DNA from: Lachnotalea sp041821265
GTDB lineage: Bacteria > Bacillota > Clostridia > Lachnospirales > Lachnospiraceae
Length of the DNA stretch: 64,000 bases
Direction: 5' to 3'
Assembly (NCBI GenBank): GCA_041821265.1
Contig: JBGUEQ010000001.1
Location: 124,001 to 188,000 of the forward strand
Of this stretch, positions 9,216 through 18,806 are shown one piece after another (position 1 is the stretch's first letter; every line of letters starts with the position of its first letter). A model generated the notes under the pieces. It ran no database searches and was not told the DNA's origin. It saw nothing but the letters and a program-made list of their open reading frames with translations. Made by a program: the position numbers and the translations under genes.

Positions 9216-9965
9216 ATGGCAAGAAGAAAAATTATAGCAGGTAATTGGAAAATGAACAAAACTCCAAGTGAGGCAGTTGCTCTTGTAAATGAATTAAAAC
9301 CTTTAGTAGCAAATGATGATGTTGATGTAATATTTTGTGTACCAGCAATTAGCATAATTCCATGTTTGGAAGCAGCAAAGGGTAGTAACATTAATATTGG
9401 TGCTGAAAACATGTACTTTGAAGAAAGTGGTGCATACACAGGCGAAATAGCACCTAATATGCTAACAGATGTAGGGGTAAAATATGTTGTTCTTGGACAT
9501 TCAGAAAGAAGAGAATATTTTGCTGAAACAAATGAAACAGTAAATAAAAAAGTAAAAAAAGCTTTTGAGCATGGATTAACTCCAATCGTTTGTTGTGGTG
9601 AAACATTAACACAGAGAGAACAAAGTGTAACAATTGACTTTATTCGTCAACAAATTAAAATAGCATTCCTTGATGTAACAGCTGATCAGGCTAAAACCGC
9701 AGTAATTGCATATGAACCAATCTGGGCAATTGGAACAGGTAAAGTTGCTACTACAGAACAAGCACAAGAAGTATGTGCTGCAATTCGTGTTTGTATTGGT
9801 GAAGTCTATGATGAAGCTACAGCAGCAGCAATCCGCATTCAGTATGGCGGTAGTGTTTCAGCTTCAAGTGCTTCAGAATTATTTGCGCAGGCAGATATTG
9901 ATGGTGGATTAGTAGGTGGAGCATCGTTGAAGGCAGAGTTTGGAAAAATTGTTAATTATAAATAA
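9216..9965 (+). CDS. tpiA: Triose-phosphate isomerase
   Basis: Interconverts dihydroxyacetone phosphate and glyceraldehyde 3-phosphate. It has NWKMNKT (catalytic lysine), GHSERR (catalytic histidine), AYEPIWAIGTG (catalytic glutamate and the mobile loop) and YGGSV with GLVGGASL at the phosphate site. 249 residues. An AAGGAGAAAT site precedes the ATG. It is the last gene of the gap-pgk-tpiA run, closed by the strong hairpin at 10016. Confidence 0.98.
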   Translation: MARRKIIAGNWKMNKTPSEAVALVNELKPLVANDDVDVIFCVPAISIIPCLEAAKGSNINIGAENMYFEESGAYTGEIAPNMLTDVGVKYVVLGHSERREYFAETNETVNKKVKKAFEHGLTPIVCCGETLTQREQSVTIDFIRQQIKIAFLDVTADQAKTAVIAYEPIWAIGTGKVATTEQAQEVCAAIRVCIGEVYDEATAAAIRIQYGGSVSASSASELFAQADIDGGLVGGASLKAEFGKIVNYK

Positions 9966-10015
9966 TAAAGTATAGATATCTTAGTAGTTTTACAAATTAA
10001 TTCATTTAGATAAGA

Positions 10016-10052
10016 AAAGCGATATAGTACAATGTGCTATATCGCTTTTTTG
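10016..10052. terminator. Bidirectional terminator between tpiA and the MFS gene
   Basis: AAAAGCGATATAGTAC, loop AAT, GTGCTATATCGCTTTT forms a 16-bp stem with one G-T pair, flanked by A-run and T-run. It serves tpiA on the plus strand and the converging exporter gene on the minus strand. Confidence 0.9.
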
Positions 10053-10103
10053 CGTAGTTTATTAATTATATATATATATATAGTATTACTTATTAATGAT
10101 TCT

Positions 10104-11531
10104 TTATAAATTGTCAGTTATTATTGATGTTTTTCTAGTCAACCGTAAGAATGTTAGCACAGCTCCTAAAAGACTGATTACTCCAGCGGAAATATATACT
10201 GCTTTCATGCCATATAGAAAGGCATCATTTCTTCCTACTACAAAATCTGTCACTCGATATCCAAGTTTTGAACTCATCATACTATAAAGAAGAGTTGTAG
10301 CCAAAGCTATTCCACATACCATACCTAAATTTCTGATAAGTGCATTGATGCTTCCAGCTATTCCAAGTTTATCCTTTGCAACGGTTGACATGATTAATGA
10401 ATTATTTGGAGCTTGAAATAGACCTGTGCCAATAGACATTGTGCCAATAAACAGAATCATGGTTGGTAATGTTGTACTTTCGTTTAGCGTAGACATGAAA
10501 AATAATCCTAAGCTTAAAAGCGCTAATCCTATGAAAGTTAATATCTCAGAACCAATTTTATCCGATAAATGTCCGCTAACAGGTGCTACAACACTTAAAA
10601 ACAAAGGAAATAGCATTAGAATCAAACCAGCATACTGTGGGGTATATAGCATGACATTTTGTAAATAAAAAGGTAAAATAATATTGCTGCAAAACATTGC
10701 TACAAAGCTTATAAATCCACAAAATATACTTAGTGTAAACAGTTTGTTTTCAAACATTTTTAAATGTATTAAGGGGTCTGCTCTTCGCTTTTCAACCGAA
10801 ATAAATGCTATAAAAGAAATAATTGATATCATAAAACCCAGTAAAATGGGAGGTGAAGCAAAGCCATAGCGAATTCCACCATTTAATGCCACAAATAAGG
10901 GAACGATAGTAAACATAAAAAGACTGGCTCCTATAATATCTAGATTCCCATGTGACGATTTATGGTCTTGAGGTAAATATATAAAACAACAAATTAGTAC
11001 TATAATACCTATTGGTACATTTATTAAAAATATAAATTCCCAACTAGTTGCTCCAACAATCAGTCCGCCTAGTCCAGGTCCAACTAAAGAACCTAATGCG
11101 ACAAATGTTCCTAATAACCCAAGTGCTTTTCCCCTTTCATTGGGAGGAAATACCTCTGTAATTATACCTTGATTATTAGCCATGGTACCAGCAGCACCAA
11201 CTGCTTGAATGATTCTTGCTAAAATCAATACGGGAAAAGAATGTGTGACAGAACATAATAAGGAACCCAAAGTAAACAAAGCTAGTCCAAGTGTGAACAT
11301 CTTAGTTTTTCCGAGCATATCGCCTAGTTTCCCAAAAATCAATACAGTTCCAGCAATCATAATTAGATAACTAGTAGCCACTAATTGAATGTTTGATGTT
11401 GTAACACCTAAAACGGTAGCCATACTAGGTAGAGCCACATTTATAATACTGCTGTCTAAAGCAGCCATAAAAGTAGCCATTAAAACTATAATTAAAATCG
11501 TCCATTTACTTACATCAGTTGTTTTCTTCAT
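10104..11531 (-). CDS. MFS drug exporter, DHA2 (EmrB/QacA-like) family
   Basis: Proton-driven efflux protein of about 475 residues with many hydrophobic segments, consistent with the 14-helix DHA2 group. Visible motifs are the helix-1 LDSSIINVALPSM segment, GKLGDMLGKTKMF (motif A between helices 2 and 3) and LGTFVALGSLVGPGLGGLI (motif C, antiporter signature). The start at 11531 has GGAGG seven bases upstream; the longer in-frame start at 11552 overlaps that site. The first bases overlap the end of the marR gene, so the two are translationally coupled. Substrate unknown; a toxic compound sensed by the MarR protein is likely. Confidence 0.9.
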   Translation of the reverse strand: MKKTTDVSKWTILIIVLMATFMAALDSSIINVALPSMATVLGVTTSNIQLVATSYLIMIAGTVLIFGKLGDMLGKTKMFTLGLALFTLGSLLCSVTHSFPVLILARIIQAVGAAGTMANNQGIITEVFPPNERGKALGLLGTFVALGSLVGPGLGGLIVGATSWEFIFLINVPIGIIVLICCFIYLPQDHKSSHGNLDIIGASLFMFTIVPLFVALNGGIRYGFASPPILLGFMISIISFIAFISVEKRRADPLIHLKMFENKLFTLSIFCGFISFVAMFCSNIILPFYLQNVMLYTPQYAGLILMLFPLFLSVVAPVSGHLSDKIGSEILTFIGLALLSLGLFFMSTLNESTTLPTMILFIGTMSIGTGLFQAPNNSLIMSTVAKDKLGIAGSINALIRNLGMVCGIALATTLLYSMMSSKLGYRVTDFVVGRNDAFLYGMKAVYISAGVISLLGAVLTFLRLTRKTSIITDNL

Positions 11532-11964
11532 TTGAAATTCCTCCACGTCCATTTAGCTTTTGTAAATTACAATGTATTTTAGATAAGGACTTCATTGTAA
11601 TCAGTATATCCTCATCAGGTATATTAGCAGTTATTAAAGCAACCAAAGCTTCAATTTCTTCATGTATTTTTGGTATCACTCTATTTGCTTTTGGTGTTAG
11701 ATACAAATGAAAAGCTCTATTGTCATTCACATCTTTTTCTTTATATATGTAACCTAATTTAATCAGATTACATATGGTTCTGGCAGACATTGCCTTATCA
11801 TTACCAATCTCTTTACTAATTTTATTTTGACTAATACCTTCATTATTTTCTAAAATAAATAAGTAACGAAAGCAACCACTACTTAATTCGTATTTTTTTA
11901 ATACAATATCTAAATAAATTTGTGCATTTCGAAATATTTTGGCATTAAGTTTTAAGAAAGACAT
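11515..11964 (-). CDS. MarR-family transcriptional regulator
   Basis: About 149 residues with a winged-helix core: the LFILENNEGISQNKISKEIG helix-turn-helix region, then LIKLGYIYKEKDVNDNRAFHLYLTPKA, whose DxNDxRA wing is the MarR signature. I start at the ATG at 11964, downstream of GGAAGAAG; a TTG at 11979 is possible. It overlaps the downstream exporter gene by 17 bases, the usual arrangement of a repressor with the pump it controls. A perfect palindrome upstream (12018-12040) is the obvious operator candidate. Confidence 0.9.
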   Translation of the reverse strand: MSFLKLNAKIFRNAQIYLDIVLKKYELSSGCFRYLFILENNEGISQNKISKEIGNDKAMSARTICNLIKLGYIYKEKDVNDNRAFHLYLTPKANRVIPKIHEEIEALVALITANIPDEDILITMKSLSKIHCNLQKLNGRGGISNEENN

Positions 11965-12017
11965 ATTTTCTTCTTCCAAATTTTAAGTCACCCCTCTCTA
12001 CGTAATAAGCGTTATAG

Positions 12018-12040
12018 CATAAAATATATAATATTTTATG
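12018..12040. promoter_or_regulatory. Candidate MarR operator
   Basis: CATAAAATAT, ATA, ATATTTTATG is a perfect inverted repeat with 10-bp arms, 54-76 bases upstream of the marR start. Its size and place suit an autorepressor site. Similar ATTTTATGTA words recur near 12257 and 16671, so specificity is uncertain. Confidence 0.5.
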
Positions 12041-12160
12041 TATGTTGTGAAGTAATACTCTGAGTGTGATGTTACTAAAATTCTATGATAAGGAGGTTAG
12101 TAATTCAAGGAGTATAATTATATTTTATAGGATTGTTACATGAATAAAATCTATTGTACA

Positions 12161-12190
12161 AAAAAAAGGTTGATTAGTCAACCTTTTTTT
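12161..12190. terminator. Rho-independent hairpin in a gene-free stretch
   Basis: AAAAAAAGGTTGA, TTAG, TCAACCTTTTTTT. The stretch 12041-12545 contains no gene I can support. It holds this hairpin, an AAGGAGG-like site at 12091 with no usable reading frame behind it, and AT-rich DNA leading to the antiporter gene. A small RNA ending at this hairpin is possible. Confidence 0.65.
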
Positions 12191-12545
12191 GTCCTACCAC
12201 TGTGATATTGCTTTTGCAAGCAAGTAAATTCATAAGCGTATACGCCATTTACCCATATTTTATGTACGTCGCATAACAAATAGGAAGGTACAGTGGAATT
12301 ATATGAAATTTATATAATTAGCAGAATGATAATCAAATAAGAACAATATTAGGATACTGATGAAGAATAAATCTAATATTAGTTTTCTAAAGAATTGACA
12401 AAGGAGTTAGTGGGTTTTAGAAAATAATTAAATGATTTATGGAAAAATAATCCAAATATTTTTGAAAAAAAATAATTTGCTTTTATTTAGATTTTGTGTA
12501 TAATTTAAAATAATGCGTCAAAATAAATTATGTGAGGTATATGTA

Positions 12546-13787
12546 ATGGGTAATTCAGATTTATCGCTTTATTCTATCCCAGCAATTATTCTTTTTGTAG
12601 GAATTGTTTCTTCTAAACTTAGCAAATGGCTGAGGCTGCCGGATATCGTTTTATACCTAATTGCAGGTGTTATTATCGGACCAACAGTTTTAAATATTGC
12701 CACAATAGAAACTTATTCAAGTGTAAACCAATTTATTTTAACATTTGGCGCTGCATTTATTTTGTATGATGGTGGACGTGAAATAAAATTAAAAGTGTTA
12801 CGTGAGATTAAACTAACGGTTTTGTTACTAGTAACACTTGGCGTTATTTTATCAATGGTTATCGTTGGCTTTTTTGCCGCTTTTATATTTAAATTACCAT
12901 TAATTTATGGTCTTTTGATTGGTGCTGTCATTGCATCAACTGACCCAGCTGTTTTGGTGCCTATTTTTCAAAATATAAATATTGTTAAGCGTGTGAAACA
13001 AACAATTATTAGTGAATCAGCTTTTAATGACGCAATTGGTGCGGTACTTGTTTTAACAATACTATTGATTATTAAATCGGGAACTTTTTCTATGGAAACT
13101 GATTTGATAGATCTTTTGAAAATGATTGGTTTTGGTGCAATTAGTGGTGTTTTGGTTGGACTCTTTTTTTCAGGTAGTGTTTCAAACCATAAATTTTCCA
13201 TATTCACGGAGTTTGCTCCAATCGTATCATTGATTGTCGTACTGGCTTCCTACACACTTGCAGAAGCAATTGGTGGTAGTGGTTATATGTCAGCATTTAT
13301 TGCAGGATTAATGTGTGGCAATAAAAAGCAATTTAATTTATGGGTTCCTGATGTAGAATACGAAATACAAACACATGTTCGGGAAACTGTGGTTGCGATT
13401 ATGAAAATTGCAATCTTTATAGTTTTGGGAATGCATGTTGATTTTGCGGCAATTTTTCTATATTGGAAAGAAGGACTGATGGTTGTATTTGTATTGGTTT
13501 TTGTTGCGCGACCATTAAGTGTATTAATTTGTACAAAACTAGATCGGAAATTACATTGGAAAAAGAATGAAATACTTTTTATGATGTGGGTACGTGAAAC
13601 AGGAGTTATTCCGGCGGCTTTGTCTAGTGCTATTGTTAGTAGTAAAATTCCACATGCTGAAATTTTATCAGCAGTTGTCTTTTTAACCATTGGAATAACA
13701 TTGCTTATGCAGGCAACAACGACGACAATGTTGGCTCGCAAATTGGATCTTATAATAGATGAGCCCGTTTTGGAGTCCACAATATAG
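12546..13787 (+). CDS. Cation/proton antiporter (CPA superfamily)
   Basis: A polytopic membrane protein of about 413 residues. SIPAIILFVGIVSSKLSKWLRLPDIVLYLIAGVIIGP is the usual opening of NhaP/KefB-like exchangers. IGAVIASTDPAVLVPIF has the TDPA motif and SESAFNDAIGAVLVL the acidic ND motif of the ion site. It should exchange sodium or potassium for protons. The start at 12546 is seven bases after GTGAGGT; an in-frame ATG at 12513 has no ribosome site. No C-terminal TrkA-N or TrkA-C domain is present. It stands alone and ends at a terminator. Confidence 0.88.
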   Translation: MGNSDLSLYSIPAIILFVGIVSSKLSKWLRLPDIVLYLIAGVIIGPTVLNIATIETYSSVNQFILTFGAAFILYDGGREIKLKVLREIKLTVLLLVTLGVILSMVIVGFFAAFIFKLPLIYGLLIGAVIASTDPAVLVPIFQNINIVKRVKQTIISESAFNDAIGAVLVLTILLIIKSGTFSMETDLIDLLKMIGFGAISGVLVGLFFSGSVSNHKFSIFTEFAPIVSLIVVLASYTLAEAIGGSGYMSAFIAGLMCGNKKQFNLWVPDVEYEIQTHVRETVVAIMKIAIFIVLGMHVDFAAIFLYWKEGLMVVFVLVFVARPLSVLICTKLDRKLHWKKNEILFMMWVRETGVIPAALSSAIVSSKIPHAEILSAVVFLTIGITLLMQATTTTMLARKLDLIIDEPVLESTI

Positions 13788-13846
13788 TGAGTGTCAATGA
13801 AATGTACAAGCATAGTCAAAAATTGCTAATTACATTTCAATAAATG

Positions 13847-13889
13847 AAAGATTTAGGATCTAGAATAAATAGATTTTAAATCTTTTTTT
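13847..13889 (+). terminator. Terminator after the antiporter gene
   Basis: AAAGATTTA and TAAATCTTT, a perfect 9-bp stem followed by T residues. Immediately after, GGCAC/GTGCC (about 13928-13940) forms a smaller hairpin before the next gene. Confidence 0.65.
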
Positions 13890-13964
13890 ATTCAGGGAAG
13901 CTCCTCGAACATCCCTATTAAATAAAAGGCACTTTGTGCCCAAAATTGAACTTCTGGAGGTAGT

Positions 13965-14786
13965 ATGAAAACTTTATATGTTACAGATTTGGATGGAACA
14001 CTTTTAAATACCTATGATACAATTAATAAATTTAGTAGAGATGTGATTAATTCCTTAGTTGAAAAAGATATGTTGTTTACATATGCGACTGCTAGATCAC
14101 TCGTATCCGCATCTATGGTCACAGCGGGATTAACGTTAAATCGGCCTGTGATTACCTATAATGGAGCATTTATTATTCATCCACAGACAAAGGAAATTCT
14201 TTCTTGTGTAGCATTTTCAAAGGATGAAACTAATAATGTAATACACGCATTACAGAAGTGTAAAATTAGTCCTTTGGTGTATTCACATGTTGATGATGTG
14301 GAACAGGTTTCTTGGGTTACAACGAAAGAAAATGATGGAATGAAGAGATATTTAACGCTTAGAAAAGGCGATAAAAGACTGCGTCCATTAGAAAACGAAG
14401 AGGGATTAATGGATGGAAAAATTTTTTATTATACTTGTATCGGAACCAAGCAGGAATTACTTCCGATATATGAGATTTTTTCACAGGATGAGCGTTATAC
14501 CTGTACGTTGCAACAAGAACTATATCGACCAGAATACTGGTGCGAAATAATGCCACGTAAAGCAACTAAGGCAGAAGCCATATTAACGTTAAAAAAGTTA
14601 TGGAAGTGCGAGAAAATTGTATCTTTTGGAGATGCAATTAATGATATTCCAATGTTTCGAATATCGGATGAATGCTACGCGGTTGAAAATGCAGTTGATG
14701 CGCTAAAAAATATGGCAACTGGAATCATTGAAAGCAATGAGCAAGAGGGTGTCGCCAAGTGGCTAAAGGAAAATGCGAAGTATTAG
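13965..14786 (+). CDS. HAD-superfamily phosphatase, Cof subfamily
   Basis: 273 residues. Motif I DLDGTLLN gives the nucleophile and acid aspartates; TYATARS is motif II; PRKATKAEAI holds the motif III lysine region; FGDAINDIPMF is motif IV for magnesium. The long insert between motifs II and III is the type-IIB cap of Cof/YidA enzymes, which dephosphorylate sugar phosphates, FMN or similar. Substrate cannot be set from sequence. CTGGAGGTAGT precedes the start. Confidence 0.9.
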   Translation: MKTLYVTDLDGTLLNTYDTINKFSRDVINSLVEKDMLFTYATARSLVSASMVTAGLTLNRPVITYNGAFIIHPQTKEILSCVAFSKDETNNVIHALQKCKISPLVYSHVDDVEQVSWVTTKENDGMKRYLTLRKGDKRLRPLENEEGLMDGKIFYYTCIGTKQELLPIYEIFSQDERYTCTLQQELYRPEYWCEIMPRKATKAEAILTLKKLWKCEKIVSFGDAINDIPMFRISDECYAVENAVDALKNMATGIIESNEQEGVAKWLKENAKY

Positions 14787-15095
14787 CTTTGGTTGAAGGT
14801 ACGTGGTTGTTACTTTGTTTTAAACTGATGAATAAAGGATTAGCTAGATATGAAGAGCTTCATAAAAGGTGTTTAGGGGAAGGGATGTCACTTTTAGAAT
14901 ATGCAGATTCATTGTAAAGAAACAAAAAAAGTATAAAATTGAAACGAGTGTTTCCTACGGAATAAGGTGCTTTGAGAGGATGGGAGTTAATCACTCCCTC
15001 CTTCTCGATTATATGCATAGGTAAGATTTAAATCATCAATATAAGTTAAAAATCAGGAATTTAAAGGCAGCTGGTAAATAGGGTTATTTTAATGG
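14787..15095. other. Gene-poor stretch with a possible coding remnant
   Basis: A 29-codon reading frame at 14828-14917 (MNKGLARYEELHKRC, ending EYADSL) has protein-like composition but no ribosome site; it may be a remnant. GGGAGT/ACTCCC (around 14980-14997) forms a hairpin followed by a pyrimidine-rich run. Nothing else was recognised. Confidence 0.3.
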
Positions 15096-16523
15096 TTATG
15101 CTACTTCTTTGGCCTTTATTTTTTTATTTGCTTTTTCTTCATCAAGAATAGGCTGGAATCTTTCCACTTCGTTGGCAATAACATTACTTAACAAAATCAG
15201 ACTAATCAGATTTGGAATTGCCATAAGAGCATTCATAATATCAGATATGTTCCAGACTAAATCAAGAGTCTGGGTTGCACCGATAAAAACTACAAGTGAA
15301 AATAAGATACGGTAAATGATATTAAATTTATGATTTTTAACAATGTATTCAAATGCCTTCTCACCATGATATTCCCATCCAATAATTGTTGAAAATGCAA
15401 ATAAAATAATTCCAATGGATACAACATACTTACCAAATGGACCAAGTACGGATGAAAATGCAGCAATAGTAAGAGCGATACCTTCAATGGGAGTACCATC
15501 TGCAGCAACTGTTCCAAGAACGCCAGAAGAAGCAATTGCTAGACCTGTAATACTACATACTATTATTGTATCTAAAAATGTACCAGTCATATTGATGTAG
15601 CCCTGGCGGACAGGATCATCTGTTGTTGCAGCAGCAGCTGTTATAGCTGCGGATCCAAGACCTGCTTCGTTCGAAAAAACACCACGTGCAATACCGTAAC
15701 GCATAGAGTTCATAACAGATACGGTAATCGTACCAAGTACACCACCAGCTATTGATTTAGGAAAAAATGCCATTCCAAAGATAAGGTATAAACCATGTGG
15801 AAGATTTTTAATATTTAATAATATAACTAGAATGCCAACTAAGATATACACTGTTGCCATAGTTGGAACAACGATGGATGATACTTTTGAGATACTATGT
15901 ATTCCACCAAGTATAATGGCGAAAGCCAAAACGGTTATGACAATACCTGTAATCCATGTAGATATGTGAAATGATTCACTGAGAGCACCTGAAATGGAAT
16001 TGGCCTGTGTCATATTACCAATACCGAATGATGCAAGAACAGAAAATAATGCAAAAAGGAAACCGAGTGTTTTTCCAAAGGTTTTATTTTTAAAAGCATT
16101 TTTCATTGTATACATTGGGCCGCCTGACATCTCACCCTTTGAATTGACTTCACGATATTTTATGGCTAGCATACATTCGCTGAATTTTGTTGTCAGACCA
16201 AATAATGCTGATATCCACATCCATACAAGAGCGCCAGGACCACCAGCAAACATCGCAGTAGCAACACCAACAATATTTCCAGTACCAATCGTTGCTGCGA
16301 GGGCTGTCATTAATGCTGAGAAAGGAGTTACATCGCCGCTTCCTTTTTTTGTTGTACGAGCTTCTTTGCTTAAAACACTGGATAAGGCGAAGCCAAGATT
16401 ACGCCATGGTCTGAATTTTAATCTTACAGTCAAAAAAATTCCAGTCCCTACAAGAAGAACTAACATCACTGGACCCCATACAAAGGAATCAACAGAATTT
16501 ACAATACTACTAAGTTTTTCCAT
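15096..16523 (-). CDS. Alanine/glycine:cation symporter (AGCS, AlsT-like)
   Basis: Sodium- or proton-coupled uptake of small amino acids, including D-forms in characterised homologues. About 475 residues with the family segments ALAATIGTGNIVGVATA, GGPGALVWMWISALFG, SGGPMYTM and GIARGVFSNEAGLGSAAI. The ATG at 16523 sits nine bases after AGGAG; the ATG at 16529 is too close. It is divergent from the Lrp regulator and the D-amino-acid transaminase, so it probably imports a substrate of that pathway. The C-terminus is charged and cytosolic. Confidence 0.93.
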   Translation of the reverse strand: MEKLSSIVNSVDSFVWGPVMLVLLVGTGIFLTVRLKFRPWRNLGFALSSVLSKEARTTKKGSGDVTPFSALMTALAATIGTGNIVGVATAMFAGGPGALVWMWISALFGLTTKFSECMLAIKYREVNSKGEMSGGPMYTMKNAFKNKTFGKTLGFLFALFSVLASFGIGNMTQANSISGALSESFHISTWITGIVITVLAFAIILGGIHSISKVSSIVVPTMATVYILVGILVILLNIKNLPHGLYLIFGMAFFPKSIAGGVLGTITVSVMNSMRYGIARGVFSNEAGLGSAAITAAAATTDDPVRQGYINMTGTFLDTIIVCSITGLAIASSGVLGTVAADGTPIEGIALTIAAFSSVLGPFGKYVVSIGIILFAFSTIIGWEYHGEKAFEYIVKNHKFNIIYRILFSLVVFIGATQTLDLVWNISDIMNALMAIPNLISLILLSNVIANEVERFQPILDEEKANKKIKAKEVA

Positions 16524-16740
16524 ATACATTCTCTCCTAAAATATTATTTGGTTGTATTTAAGCAATTGGTAAATTAAAAATTGGTTAAGGTTTCAAAACT
16601 TGACACCAAATTATCACGATTTTGTCTGATTTAGTATAATAGAGGCAAATCAAATGGTGCGATGCACAATATATTTTATGTATGGTAAAGCAGAATCTAA
16701 ATCTTTACTTTTGACATCATAACCCAAATTCAATTAAAAA

Positions 16741-16785
16741 ACGACAATGAAGATTGAATTAACTAATTCATGACATCATTGTCGT
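16741..16785. repeat. Nested inverted repeat upstream of the AGCS gene
   Basis: ACGACAATGA and TCATTGTCGT pair over 10 bp with GAATTA/TAATTC inside the loop. It may be a leader structure for the minus-strand symporter or an operator. A second hairpin, AAAAAGTAAAA with TTTTACTTTTTTT, follows at about 16846-16880. No gene is seen between 16524 and 17143. Confidence 0.45.
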
Positions 16786-16959
16786 TCTGTTTTTGGAATT
16801 GTATCCTTAAAGTAAAAAAAAGTCAATACTAAAAATAAAAAAAGTAAAAAAAGTAAAATGAATGTAGTTTTACTTTTTTTATTTAATGTGTTTGAAAATC
16901 GTTTGATTTTTTATAACTAATTTATGATGTTTATGGTAATATATTATTTATGAGCTAAT

Positions 16960-17083
16960 ATTCAGTACCTTTATAGTTACCGCTATGCGATGCACACAAA
17001 ATGCTAAAAAATTTCATTAGGTGCTACATAACTCGGGATTTTGCTTTGCAAAACGCCTTGCGTTTATGGGTACTGAACAGTTA
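16960..17083. repeat. Dispersed 120-bp intergenic repeat, copy A
   Basis: Bounded by ATTCAGTACC and GGGTACTGAAC, with internal AGTTACCGCTATGCGATGCA and TTTTGCTTTGCAAAACGCCT. About 80% identical by eye to 25594-25718. The inverted ends suggest a small non-autonomous element or a structured repeat. Confidence 0.7.
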
Positions 17084-17143
17084 TAAATAAACTAACAAAA
17101 ATTAAGTAAATTTAATAATTGGAAAAGGAGGCAGATTTAAGAT

Positions 17144-17605
17144 ATGGATAATCTTGATTATATCATTTTAAATTTGTTGAAACAAAATTCGAGAATAAAG
17201 GCTTCACAGATTAGTAAAGATATTCATTTATCAGTGTCTACAGTGATAGAAAGAATTAAAAAAATGGAGTCCTCAGGAATTATCGATAGATATACGACGA
17301 TGACGAATGGGCAGAAGCTGGGAAATGATGTTTCCGTTTTGATGGAAGTAAGTATTGAACATGAAAGATACAATGAGAATTTTTCGGAAAATATAAGAAA
17401 ACATCCGAATGTGGAAGCCTGCTATTATATAACAGGTGATTTTGATTTTAATGTAAAGATTAGTTGCCGTTCATCAGAACAGCTTGAAACGATACATAAA
17501 TGGATTAAAAACATAAGAGGTGTGCGTGCTACAAGAACACATTATGTTTTGAAAACTGTAAAAGAATCAGACTATTACATTCCCAAACCGGATGATAAGA
17601 AATAA
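17144..17605 (+). CDS. Lrp/AsnC-family transcriptional regulator
   Basis: 153 residues. The N-terminal helix-turn-helix (DYIILNLLKQNSRIKASQISKDIHLS, then VSTVIERIKKMESSGII) and C-terminal RAM-type ligand domain (VEACYYITGDFDFNVKISC) are typical. Such proteins sense amino acids and act on neighbouring genes; here the neighbours are an amino-acid symporter and a transaminase. AAAGGAGG precedes the start. A long imperfect hairpin with a T-run follows at 17743-17797. Confidence 0.93.
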   Translation: MDNLDYIILNLLKQNSRIKASQISKDIHLSVSTVIERIKKMESSGIIDRYTTMTNGQKLGNDVSVLMEVSIEHERYNENFSENIRKHPNVEACYYITGDFDFNVKISCRSSEQLETIHKWIKNIRGVRATRTHYVLKTVKESDYYIPKPDDKK

Positions 17606-17742
17606 CCGAAAATATTTCGGGATAAAGCATGATATACCAAAAAAAATTTGAAATAAGTATCCTAATAAAAAAACTATTCGGAAAAATCATGATAAAGATT
17701 GCCAAATTTGTCTAATGACACTAATATACTACTATAAGCAAG

Positions 17743-17797
17743 AAAAAATAGGCAGACAAAGGAGTCCGTAACAAAGGCTCTTTTCTGTCTATTTTTT
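17743..17797 (+). terminator. Terminator after the lrp-like gene
   Basis: AAAAAATAGGCAGACAAAGG pairs with CTCTTTTCTGTCTATTTTTT (two bulges), followed by T residues. Confidence 0.75.
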
Positions 17798-17912
17798 TAT
17801 CCTTTATAACATGACGTTGTCATCAAATGTATAGATTAGTTGATAGAATAAAGCATTTGAATGATGAAAAATACGAAATTAAAAACAGTTTAAATAATGG
17901 AGGTAATTTTTC

Positions 17913-18752
17913 ATGAAAACATTAGGGTATTACAATGGTAAGTATGGTGAGATTGATGAAATGACAATTCCTATGAATGATCGCGTATGCTGGTTCGGAG
18001 ATGGAGTTTATGATGCTGGTCCTTGCAGAAATTACAACATTTTTGCCATAGATGAGCATGTTGACAGATTTTTTAATAATGCAGGACTTCTTGATATAAA
18101 GATGCCTGTAACAAAACAAGAGTTAAAAAATTTGCTGCAGGAAATGGTTAATAAGATGGATAGTGGCAATCTTTTTGTATATTATCAGGTTACTAGAGGA
18201 ACGGGAATGCGTAATCATGTATATACACCAGAACCTGGAAATTTATGGATTACACTTAAAGAGGCAAATGCATCTGATGGAATAAAGCCAATTAAACTTA
18301 TCACTACAGAAGATACAAGATTTCTACATTGTAATATTAAAACTTTGAATCTTATTCCTTCGTGTGTTGCATCGGAAAAGGCAAAGAAAGCTGGCTGTGA
18401 TGAATCTGTATTTTATAGAGAAGGTGGAAGAGTTACGGAGTGTGCACATAGTAATGTGCATATCATGAAAGATGGAAAGCTAATTACAGCTCCAGCAGAT
18501 AATCTTATTTTACCAGGTATTGCAAGAGCACATTTGATTGGTATGTGCAAAAAGCTGGGTATAACTGTTAGTGAAACACCGTTTTATCTTGACGATTTGT
18601 TTGATGCAGATGAAGTAATTGTAACATCATCAAGTAATTTATGCCTTCATGCAGATGAAATTGATGGTAAGCCGGTTGGAGGTAAAGCATCTGAATTGCT
18701 AGAAGAAATACGCTCAAATCTTATAAAAGAATTTATGGAAGTTACAAATTAA
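17913..18752 (+). CDS. D-amino-acid aminotransferase (class IV)
   Basis: PLP fold-type IV transaminase, 279 residues. GDGVYDAGPCRNYNIFAIDEHVDRFFNNA is the class IV N-terminal region; the PLP lysine is in NIKTLNLIPS (K143) and the phosphate loop in the VTSSSNLCLHADEIDGKP region. The pattern is closer to D-alanine aminotransferase than to branched-chain enzymes, so it should interconvert D-alanine, D-glutamate and their keto acids. Between an Lrp regulator and a split D-glutamate cyclase, this points to D-glutamate. TAATGGAGGTAA precedes the start. Confidence 0.85.
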   Translation: MKTLGYYNGKYGEIDEMTIPMNDRVCWFGDGVYDAGPCRNYNIFAIDEHVDRFFNNAGLLDIKMPVTKQELKNLLQEMVNKMDSGNLFVYYQVTRGTGMRNHVYTPEPGNLWITLKEANASDGIKPIKLITTEDTRFLHCNIKTLNLIPSCVASEKAKKAGCDESVFYREGGRVTECAHSNVHIMKDGKLITAPADNLILPGIARAHLIGMCKKLGITVSETPFYLDDLFDADEVIVTSSSNLCLHADEIDGKPVGGKASELLEEIRSNLIKEFMEVTN

Positions 18753-18806
18753 TAAACAAATTTTTGATAGATATGAAATGATACAATTTTTGTTGTTTTT
18801 CATAAT

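Noticed and set aside
13283..13819. 178-residue minus-strand protein
   Set aside because: Antisense to the antiporter gene; no ribosome site or recognisable motif.
14828..14917. 29-residue peptide gene
   Set aside because: No ribosome site and no recognisable homology; recorded only as a possible remnant.
16601..16645. Plus-strand promoter TTGACA...TATAAT
   Set aside because: The spacer is about 29 bases, too long for sigma-A, and no gene lies directly downstream.
16524..16740. Glycine or lysine riboswitch before the AGCS gene
   Set aside because: The conserved cores of these riboswitches are not visible on the minus strand.
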